This document shows, one piece after another, positions 38,101 through 50,100 of a stretch of 64,000 bases of DNA. Both the position numbers and the translations under genes were made by a program. This DNA comes from Sinonovacula constricta. Taxonomy: Eukaryota; Mollusca; Bivalvia; Cardiida; Solecurtidae. Positions within the stretch are counted from its first letter, which is position 1. Each line of letters begins with the position of its first letter. Location: assembly GCA_007844125.1 (NCBI GenBank), contig CM017567.1, forward strand, positions 14,480,046-14,544,045. Direction: 5' to 3'. The notes beneath the pieces were generated by a model. The model saw only the letters and a list, made by a program, of their open reading frames with translations, was not told the origin of the DNA and ran no database searches.

Positions 38101-41100
38101 TTACATTGATATTAAAATAAAATATATATCACATTAAATTAAATCAAGTGCGATTTAAAAATATTTTAATGTACAAATTGCTATACTTAAGAGAATTTTA
38201 TGTTAAATTTAATGAACAATTAAGCACTTCAGTAAATTTAAATTATTTAAATAATGGGGCTTCTGTATCATACGCAGTCTCAGTACATAATTAATTATTC
38301 TAAATATTATTAATAGAAAATAGACTGAACCTTTAAATTTTATTACCTTACTGTAGTACCCAGCATTCACCGTAGCTCCCTTGGGAACCGCATGCATGAG
38401 GATCATGCCCCGGATGTCCGCAAACATGATGAACATCGTATTGCCGCCGCTCTTTGTTACCCGGGCCTTTACAGGGGGTGGCGAACCGCTTCGCTTCCAT
38501 ACCGCAGACTGCTCCTTGGTCTCGGGATCTAAGTTGTAGAGCCACGTCTCGTCTGTAGTAATGATCCTCTGCAGGAAAATGTCACCCTCTCGTTCCGTGC
38601 GCCGAATGAAGGCACAAGAGTCACGAACTCGCCTGTCACACTCCTCTTGTTTCAGGACTCGCAGGATCCATCGCGCGTAAACCTTATCGATGAGCGAAAA
38701 AAAATCATACTTTTATTAACAAAAACTTAAAAATAAAAAACTTAAATAATGTTTTACAGTGAAAAACTTATCTATAAACAAATAATTATTATTATTATTA
38801 TCTTATAGTAAAAATCTCAAGTACAATCAACCGTGTTTGTTAATAATTTTATTTAAAGTACGGCTATGATTTAATAAATTTATTAAAACTAGATTTAAAA
38901 AAATATTTTACCTTCGTCATGTGTAGTTCTTCCGTCAGAATTCGATACACTGTCCCGTAGCTAGCGCCAAATCTGTCAGCGAGCCCACGCACGGTGGCTC
39001 GCCTGTCTGCCTGTAGAGCCTCCTCAACAGATGACATTAGTGACGTGCGCATTTTCCGCTTTCGTCCCCTGCCTTCGTTGTCTTCTAGTTTTGTTCGACC
39101 CTCAGAAAATCGTTTATGCTATTCATAAACCGTTGTTTTACTTATTTTATCCTTGTGCGAAGTTTCCTTCAACATGTTGAATGTTTCCGCGGGTGTTTTT
39201 CTTAATTTCTGACAAAATTTTATAACAGCACGAATTTCTTGACGATCTAATGACGACATTTCTGATGTTAAGAGCGTTGGTGCTATTGACGGTTAAAAGA
39301 TGTTTTCTTTTGAATCCAAGGCATTAATGACGTAAAAAAGTAACATGACGTCATCTAAACGTAATTGTACATTTTGGCGTAATTTGAGGTGTTTTCGTTA
39401 ATTTATTCATGGTGTATATTCATTAAAATAAATATTATTGGTTAACGTTTTTGCGCCGCCCCGCCGTTACTATGGTTATTTGAAATCGTCTTACACGTGG
39501 CATAATTATACAAAATGAAAAATATTACGGACACTGTTAGTACAGATTTAGATCATTATAACGATATGAAATACATATATTTGTCTTTAAAATTTGGGAA
39601 AATTTATAGAATTCCGGGTAATTCTGGATCATCCCTCGTAAACTATGAAGATGTTTATTTGTCAATTTCCTATGATTGTTTCTTTTTGTGTCTTCATTAT
39701 AACGTGTTGTGCAATTCCACATCTTAATACTAGTTTGTGACACTATCATTGTTTTTATATGCCACTCTGTTTTTAGCTCGCCTGAGCACAATGTGCTCAA
39801 CGTGAGCTTTTCTGATACCGCTTCATCCGTCGTCTGTCATCAACATTTTGTGAACACGCTAGAGGCCACAGTTTTTATCCAATCTATATCAAACTTGGTC
39901 AGATTGTTTGTCTACATGAAATCTTGGAAAAGTTCATTTTTGGGTCTCCTGGGCTCAAAAAAAAGGGCACTAGGTCAGATGTTAGGAAAAACTTGTGAAC
40001 ACACTAGAGACCACATTTATAGCCCAATCTTTACCAAACTTGGTCAGAATGTTTGTCTTTTGTCTGAATGAAATCTTGGATGTATTCATTATTGGGTCAT
40101 ATGGGGTCAAAAAGTAGGTCACTAGACCAAATTTTAGAAAAAGCTTGTGAACATACAAGAAGCCCCATTTATGGCCCAATCTTCATCCAGACTTAATCAG
40201 AATGTTTGCCTGCATGAAATCTTGGATGAGTTTATAACTGGATCACGTGGGGTCAAAAAGTTATGTCATTATGTCAAATCTCAGGAAAAGCTTGTGAACA
40301 CACTAGAGGCCCCATTTATAGCTCAATCTTCACCAAACTTGATCAAAATGTTTGTCTGCATGGAATCTTGGATGAGTATATTATTGGTTCACGTGGGGTT
40401 AAAAAGTAGGTCACTAGGTCTAATTTTAGAAAAACCTTAGGAAAACTCTTAGAGGCCACATTGATGGCCCAATCTTCACCAAACTTGGCCAGAATGTTTG
40501 CATGTAGGAAATCTTACATATGTTTTGAAGTGTTTCATGTGGATTCAGTAGGTTACTAGCTAAAATTCTAGAAACCCAGTGGCCACACTAAAGGTCCAAT
40601 ATTCACCAAAGATTTCTAAAGTAAATAACTCTTAATTACTTAATGCCAGATTTGAGCCATCTAAAAGTCTGTGTTCTCAGGTGAGCGATTAAGGGCCATT
40701 GTGGCCTTCTTGTTTCTTTACTTCCATTATTTGTAACAAAGGACATGCCAAGTTGTTTAGAATTTGGAAATTTCTATAGCCATTGATTGCTGTCTGCGAA
40801 TATGAAGAGCTGGAAGTTTTGCTTTTGCCAACAGTTCTTCATATGATATTTTATAATCATTGTGCACAAATCTCAAATCTATTTCCTGTATATTTTATAT
40901 TTTTCTTGTATTTGATACTGAACAAGAATGCCATGCTAAGGATCAAAAATTAAAATTTGAGAGTATGAATGTATGAAAAACTGTGAGTCTGTTCAAATGA
41001 TGCACATTTTTACCAATCCTATTTAGGATATTCAGCAGCATGACTGCATGAGTCAATATCAACTCAAAGCAACTTTACCACATCATGGCAATCTATCAAG

Positions 41101-44100
41101 GTGTCGTCAAGTAAAAAAGTTGGGGGCATACTATGGGGGTTTTCCCTACAGTTACAGCCTGGAATGTAATTAGGTTTGCCTGCATACTATTGAAACTGAA
41201 CTAGTCAGGGTGCCGATGACCAAGTGGTTAGAGCTGCTGACTTGAAACTCCTCAGCCCATCACCGCATGGGTTCGAGTCCCGGTTGATGCGAGAACTTGG
41301 GGAGGTTTTTCAGCTAACCTGCGATGCATTAGTGGTTCTTACCAGGACATTAGTCTGGGGTCTTACTCCACCAATTATAAGGTGGATGTCTCCAATATGA
41401 CCATAATTTTCTCAGTCCGATGTAACAAAAGAAAAACTGAACCAGTCAATTTGTGTTTTGCTTTCAGATTATAATGTAGACATTAAAGTTTGAGAGATTG
41501 GGGTGTGAAATGATGAGGTATTGTCATCTGCAGTTATAGAGAGTACATTTGCAAAAGAACCTGTTTTTATATGCCAGTTTGTTATTCCTGCAGGTGTTTG
41601 CAAAAGAACCAAAAGAGCAGGAGGATGGTATTCGCTTCTACTCTCTGTTGTTTATGGGACTCGGCATCGTCAGCTTCTTCACTAACTTCACCGCTGTGAG
41701 TCCTTTATCTTACCTTTGTCTCATTGTTCAGATTATTTTACACGTTTTTTTTTTACTTGTAATCCCAGGCAGATTCTGCAACATTTAAAGCGTGTTCCTA
41801 TAATATTTTATTTATATTATTATTGTTTTTTAAATATCTTATATTTGTTGCATATGTTTTTATTTAAAATTTATCATATCAGTGAGATGATCCACTTGTC
41901 AGTCAGCTTACTTCATTGTTTGTATATGTTGAAAAAGTGGGTCAAAAAAGCTTACTTAGAGCTTATGTTGACTTGTTGCATTATTTGCGCCTCATAATAA
42001 ATATTTTTATCTGTCTGAAACTTCATATCTATTTCTAAATTGTTAAATTAGAAATAGTTTATATCTATGAGCTGACCAATGCAATGGTTAGCCTACATGC
42101 AGTCATAGAAATTAGGATTGAAATTTACAAGCAAGTAGGGCTAGTAACTAAGCAGTTTTCACTAGCTGGAAAGAAAATTCATTAGCCTGAATAAAAGTCT
42201 TATTAAATTTGACAAGTAAGCCAAAAAAACTAAGATATGGAAAAAAGCACCATTTAAGTATCAATCGCCTGGTTTACTTCATGTTTTTTTTTCACGGGTT
42301 TTGCACCAGAAACATGTTTCAGTTTAATTTTCTCTGCCATTTTGTTCTGTGGCCTAGCTGATTTTAATTTGGTATAGAACATAATGTACCATGCGGGCAC
42401 CAGAATACCGTGTGGTTCCTGCACAGTAAACATATTATCGGTTTAGTGGGCATTACATGTTTATGATTCAAGCGACAGCTTGCCGATTGAAATAAGCAGC
42501 TTAAAAGTTTAAAAATTAAAAATTAAAGTACAATTTTTTTTTAACGATCAGGATCTTAGAAGCCCATCGGGTTAGTAAAATGTGAATTTTTACTAGCCTG
42601 AGAGAATATCTACTAGTTTTTTGCTGTCGGGCTAGCGCTAAGTTCGACCACTGTACTTGTATATATTACTTATACATAGCTTGTTACATGCTCATTGTTT
42701 TTCTTTCAGTCATTTCTGTTTGGTCGGGCAGGGGAGTACCTGACCCTTCGCTTGAGATCCCACAGCTTCAAGGCACTGCTACGACAGGTATATGCCTCCA
42801 CTTCTCTAACACGTGTCTACACCTTGTTTAGGCACAATACTGACTTCTTGTAGAATCAAGATAAAGAAAGATCTCTAAACCTTTCGGTATAGATTCTTAA
42901 CCTTCTGATTTTTGATTGATCAGTTGATCAGTCTAATTCGAATAGTGTAGTTTTAGATCAGCCACTGAGGGGCTGTCTGATTTGTAAGTTTTATAACCAC
43001 TAACAAACAAGATTTTCTCTGAATCTTTGGCAGTTAAAGGTGATATTTTATGTGAAGTCATTATGTTTACAGTTCTGCTTGTATTTAGAACATCTCAGAG
43101 CTTAGAATCAGTTCATCATTCAGTGAAACAGATAATACAATTGCAGTGCTAACATTAGATTATACATTATAAAATATTGGGTGTAATCTTCATTTGTAGG
43201 AAATAGCCTTTTTTGATGACCACAACAACAGTGTTGGAGCTCTCACCACCAGACTGGCTACAGATGCAGCACAAGTACAAGGGGTAAGGACAATTCCCTA
43301 TACATTGCACACTACCTCATAACATCACAGCAGTGTTCCCTATACATGGTACACTACCTCATAACATCACAGCAGTGTTCCCTATACATTGCACACTACC
43401 TCATAACATCACAGCAGTGTTCCCTATACATTGTACACTACCTCATAACATCACAGCAGTGTTCCCTATACATTGTACACTACCTCATAACATCACAGCA
43501 GTGTTCCCTATACATTGTACACTACCTCATAACATCACAGCAGTGTTCCCTATACATTGTACTCTACCTCATTACATCACAGCAGTGTTCCCTATACATT
43601 GTACACTACCTCATAACATCACAGCAGTGTTCCCTATACATTGCACACTACCTCATAACATCACAGCAGTGTTCCCTATACATTCTACACTACCTCATAA
43701 CATCACAGCAGTGTTCCCTATACATTGCACACTACCTCATAACATCACAGCAGTGTTCCCTATACATTGTACACTACCTCATAACATCACAGCAGTGTTC
43801 CCTATACATTGTACACTACCTCATAACATCACAGCAGTGTTCCCTATACATTGTACACTACCTCATAACATCACAGCAGTGTTCCCTATACATTGCACAC
43901 TACCTCATAACATCACCGCAGTGTTCCCTATACATTGTACACTACCTCGTAACATCACAGCAGTGTTCCCTATACATTGCACACTACCTCATAATATCAC
44001 AGCAGTGTTCCCTATACATTGTACACTACCTCATAACATCACAGCAGTGTTCCCTATACATTGCACACTACCTCATAACATCACAGCAGTGTTCCCTATA

Positions 44101-47100
44101 CATTGTACTCTACCTCATTACATCACAGCAGTGTTCCCTATACATTGTACACTACTTCATAACATCACAGCAGTGTTCCCTATACATTGTACACTACCTC
44201 ATAACATCACAGCAGTGATCCCTATACATTGTGCACTACCTCATAACATCACAGCATTGTTCCCTATACATTGTACACTACCTCATAACATCACAGCAGT
44301 GTTCCCTATACATTGTACACTACCTCATAACATCACAGCAGTGTTCCCCATACATTGTACACTACCTCATAACATCACAGCAGTGTTCCCCATACATTGT
44401 ACACTACCTCATAACATCACAGCAGTGTTCCCTATACATTGTACACTACCTCATAACATCACAGCAGTGTTCCCTATACATTGTACACTACCTCATAACA
44501 TCACAGGAGTGTTCCCTATACATTGCACACTACCTTATAACATCACAGCAGTGTTCCCTATACATTGTACACTACCTCATAACATCACAGCAGTGTTCCC
44601 TATACATTGTACACTACCTCATACATTACTACAGCAATGTTCCCTATACATTGTACACTACCTCATAACATCACAGCAGTGTTCCCTATACATTGTACAC
44701 TACCTCATAACATCACAGCAGTGTTCCCTATACATTGTACACTACATCATACATTATTACAGGCTGCTGGACCCAGACTGGGTATGACCCTGATGAGCCT
44801 CAGCAGTATCCTGACAGGTGTGATCATAGCCTTCATCTACAGCTGGAAGCTGACACTCGTAGTTCTCTGTTTCTTTCCTCTCCTTGTCATTGGTGGTGCT
44901 CTACAGATGAAGATGTTAAATGGAGCCGCAGGAAAAAACAAAGAGGCTTTGGAGGCAGCAGGCAAGGTAAGGCCAGACCTGTCTTGGTCACATGGAAGGT
45001 AAGACCTGATCTACCTTGGTTACATGGAAAGTAAGACCTGATCTACCTTGGTTACATGGAAGGTAAGACCTGATCTACCTTGGTTACTTGTTATGTAAGG
45101 CTAGATCTGCCTTGGTTAAATGGAAGGTTTGACCTGATCTCCCATGGCTACATGGAAGATAAGACCAGATCTAACTTCCTTGGTTACATGGTAGGTAAGG
45201 CCATATCTGCCTTGGTTACATGCTAGGTAAGTCCAGCACTACCTTGGTTACATGCTAGGTAAGGCCAGATCTGCCTTGGTAACATGGAAGGTTTGACCTG
45301 ATCTCCCATGGCTACATAGAAGATAAGGACAGATCTAACTTCCCTGGTTACATGGTAGTTAAGGCAAGATCTGCCCTGGTTACATGGTAGGTAAGGCCAG
45401 ACCTACCTTTATTACGTGATAAATAAGGCACGATCTACCTTGGTTACATAGTAGGCAAGGCCACATCTACTCTAGTTACACACTGGACCTGGTAGCGCAA
45501 TTGTTAGAGCGTCGGCTCCAGGTACGGGAGGCCCCGGGTTCAATCCCAGGCCACGACAAACCAAAGTTGTAAAATATGGTAGTTGTATATTTTCCTTGCT
45601 AACGCCTAAGCAAATATAAAGGTAGTTCCACGACCCGTTGTGGCTGGGTGTGATATTATGCCAGGTATATCAGCTTCAGGTGGACATCATATTCAGATAA
45701 CTGAAATACTGTTGGTGGGATGATATAGGGTATACAGTTACCTATGTTAATATAACTAATTTGTTCTGCATTAAAAAGATATTTACTTGACAAAATGTTA
45801 ACAAAGTTTATGTGTATTTCCAGATTGCTGTAGAATCTATAGAGAACATCAGGACAGTTGCTTCGCTGACCCGTGAGGACATGTTCCAGGCTAAATTCCA
45901 GCAGGAGCTGGGGACACCATACCGTGAAGCATTGAAGAAGGCCCATCTTGTGGGTCTCGGATTCTCCTCCTCACAGGCAGCCGTCTTCTTCTGCTATGGG
46001 GCATCCTTCTGGTATGGTGCATACCTCATAGAACAGGGTGAAATCAACTTTGTTGATGTCTTCAAGTAAGTATAGTCAATAGGCTTCATAAAACTGTACA
46101 ACAAAACAGTATGTAGTTGTCACATATAAACACTTAATTTTTAATGATATTTCAGTTTTCTAGTACCAGTAAGTTAAATCAATATACTAAGTATGGCAAC
46201 TGTTTAATCAAGCTAAATAGTCAAAGGCAGGCTGAACTTTATAGATGTCTAGAAAATGCTGTTTAGAAATCTTACTTGAAGTGTAATAATCTTGCTTTTT
46301 CTTTTTGAAGGTATATATACTGTTGACATAGTCTTTTGTTTGTACAACTGTATGTTAAGAGTACATTATCAAAATTTTCAGCAGAATATGTCATTAATTT
46401 CAGCACTTAAGATGCACATGTACCATAATTACTATATATATATATTTTCTTTTAAAATAATGGCATTTCCTTCATTGAGGGATATTTTAAAGAAAAATAG
46501 TATGGTAAAAAGATGTTTAGGACAGTTTTGATGAAATTGTATCAATATTGAATTTTATTGTGTTCATTGACTTGAAAATATGCTATAGAATTGGTAAGAA
46601 AAAGTAACAAATAAAATGTTTTATTATAAAATGACACATATTAGCTGTTCCATTGATTTGCAAGACATTGTTGACCTGCCAGTCAGTTTGTAAACATTAA
46701 CTCCATGTACCTGTTGACCATGTAAAGTACATGTGCTTGCAATAACAGTGTTAGGAGATATATTTTGTATGTACTTTTAGGGCATTTTCTGCAGTTGTGT
46801 TTGGTGGTATGGCTGTTGGTCAGGCCAGTTCATTTGCCCCTGATGCTGCCAAAGGTCAAACTTCAGCAGTCGAGATCTTCAAACTTCTGGACAGAGAACC
46901 AACTATAGACTCTGAGTCACCGGAAGGAGAACAGCCGATAGATGTGAGTGGATGTGGAGGCTGGCTGGGATGATTCTTCAACCCTTAGCCTGCTACATTT
47001 ATGTATAACATATATTGACCAGTCGCAATAGCTCAAGTGGTAGAGCGTCGGCGGCTTGCGGATCAAGAGGTGGTGGGTTCAAACCCCGGTCAGGTCAAAC

Positions 47101-50100
47101 CAAAGACTTTAAAGTTAGTGGTAGTGGCTTCTTTCCTAACTCTGGGAGCTAAGAGGTCAGCATTATGCCTGACTCAATGGTGTCAGTATAATGGACAGGA
47201 TGCAGTCCCTGGGCACCTCATAAGTGCCCCTGTGCTATAATGATAGAAATGTCGCTGCACAGTATTGGCAAAAATGCCGGCAAATCCCATCCCATTCTTA
47301 TAACATATACTAAGTTCCTAGTTATTCACCAGCAAAGTTTACAGTAATAGGTAACAATTTGTCTTGAGAAAAACTAAGCAGCAAATAATGCTTATCCTGA
47401 TCAGACAGGTCCCAGCATTGGGAGCGAAAAATTTATACAAAGTGTTGTTATCTGTCATAAAACCTGGCCACCAAGAGCATGGCCATTCTTCATATGGCAG
47501 TTTAGTAAAATGTTTTTGTAGTTCTCTTCTTGGATTAAATTGAAACTTATTGTCCAGATGATTTTCGCAAAATGCCTTGTCAACATTTTTGTAATCATTC
47601 TTGTTGACTATGTATTGTCTACAGCACTAAAATAAGCATAATGGTGCCATCATTCCCCACTTCTCTTAATATGTACATGAAAAGGTGCCTAGACCTATTG
47701 GTAGAGACTAAGCAGCCAATTCTTTCGGTCCTGATCATACAGCTCACATGCCTAAAAGAGATAAACTAATGGAACAATAAAAAAAATTCCAAATTATTAA
47801 AAAGTGTAGTTGAAAATATATTTTATGTTTCAGAGCGCATTTTCTAGTCGTGTTCAGTTCAGCAATGTGAAGTTCCATTATCCAACACGGCCTGATGTGA
47901 AGGTGCTGCAGGGATTAAACCTGTCCATAGAGCCAGGCCAAACTGTGGCTCTAGTAGGCAGCTCTGGTTGTGGCAAGAGTACCACAGTCCAGCTCATAGA
48001 GCGTTTCTACGACGCTGACGACGGTCAAGTGGTCAGTATACCTAGAGCTATTTATACAGTGGGTAATTCCAGTTTTGGTTTAAATCAACTTTTTTAAGCC
48101 AGAATTTTCCACCAAAAAGATATATGCCCTGCATATGTTGCAGGTACATTTACCATGCTGCTGAGAGTAAAGTGGTCAGTATGCTGTAGTTTGTAGTTGC
48201 TAAACTTAGTTTAAAAAGGGGGTAGATTAGATTTTATTTCATATTTAAGAGATTTCTGCACAAATAAACTGAAAATCTTTATTAACATAGCCACTATTTT
48301 CCTTGTTAGGGATTTTGACTACTCTGCCAAAAGAAAAATTTTAATTTGTATAAAGGCCCCATTATGTTTGTTTCAATCTGTCTACATCTGGGTATGAGAT
48401 AAAAGACTGTTGTTGAATATACTTCAGATATTTGGCACATACCAGACCACAGACCTAAATATCCAGTGGTTGAGGTCACAGATCGGCATCGTATCCCAGG
48501 AGCCTGTGCTGTTTGATCGGACTATACGAGAGAACATTGCATATGGAGACAACTTCCGAGATGTGCCAGATGCTGAGGTGATAGCGGCAGCCAGGAAGGC
48601 CAACATACACGAGTTCATTGCCTCACTGCCAGAGGTATGGAAGGGGTTATTATGGCACTTGGTACTACTAAAGCAATGTAGAAGGTAGAAGGATAGAGAA
48701 ATGGATAATGCAATGCCTGTACTTTTTATACATGAATGCCTCGTGTTGGCAAGTAGATACATGATCATATACCTGTTAGACAAAGAAATCATGAACATTT
48801 GCTTTATTGTTTAAATCAATACATGGGACGTAGAAAGAAGAGATGTATGTTTGCATATTTCTGAGCATAGACTTTGAATTTATTCCACAAAAATTGTACC
48901 TGAAATTGATCAGACCCTTCTGCTGCAAAGCACAATAATGCCATGCAACTTTAATTTTATTCATTTTTCAGATTGCACATTTTACAAAAAAATTAGTTAA
49001 TGCTATCAAACCACTTTTGAAACCAGAGAAAACAATACATTTTAATGTTTAAATCTCCTTTTTAGCATACTGCATGTAGGTGAGCAGTTCCACAGACTAC
49101 AGGATCCCCATTTTTTGTACAAAATTTCATTCCTCTTGCAGGGCTATGATACAAATGCAGGGGAGAAGGGATCTCAGTTGAGTGGGGGTCAAAAACAGAG
49201 GATTGCCATCGCAAGGGCACTTGTCCGCAACCCTCGGATCCTACTGCTAGATGAGGCAACATCTGCCCTGGACACAGAGAGTGAGAAGGTGAGTCCTGTC
49301 TGTTGTTAGATTTGCTGCAGATTGGTCATCCTCTTTTCAGGCTGATCCTTGGAGATGCATTCAAATAATTTACTGGATGGCTTTTTGTCCCTCCATAACT
49401 GACTGTATTACAAGTACAATCATCAACTGAGACATTTGTAAGATAGTACCTTAAACTTAGACTGAGAAGGTTTGATCATAAGCAACCTTGTCGATGTAGC
49501 AATTCTCATTGCCTGTTTATAAAGATACCCTTCTCTCACCTAATGGGACTTTTAACCAGGTTTTCAGCGAAAATCCTGGTTATGAGATTGGGGTATCAGG
49601 TCAAGGTCATTGTTACTAAAACAATATAACAGTTTCTGGTCGTTAACTTTAGTTTGGACAAATCAATCTTGCTGAAACTTTGGATATAGCATGCTTGCAT
49701 GGAGACCTAGCTTGGGATTGGATAAGGGCCAGTCTGATCGTGGTCACTATTACTAGAAGTAGAAAAACAGTTTCCGATCAATAACTTCAGTTTGGATAAA
49801 CTGATGTTGCTGAAACTTTGGATATAGCAAGCTTGCATGAAGACCTAGCTTAGGATTGGATTTGTTAAATCATTGAAAACCTGTTTTTAGTGTCTAGGTG
49901 TGGTGCATATTGATGTAATACTTTTGTCTTGACATTATTACAGCAGTAATCTCTGTTGTTCATGTTCCAGGTGGTGCAAGAGGCGCTGGACAAGGCTAGA
50001 GAAGGCCGCACCTGTATCGTGATTGCCCACCGTCTGTCCACCATCCAGAATGCAGACAAGATCTGTGTCCTCCGCCATGGTGTGGTCTCTGAGCAGGGCA

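Noticed and set aside
43287..44762. CRISPR-like array
   Set aside because: Units are contiguous with no unique spacers, and the context is a eukaryotic intron.
43333..44787. 484-codon open frame of repeated [14 protein letters not shown]
   Set aside because: It is the 42-bp intron array read in a non-coding frame; the unit length is a multiple of three, so absence of stops is automatic. It lies between donor and acceptor of a well supported gene.
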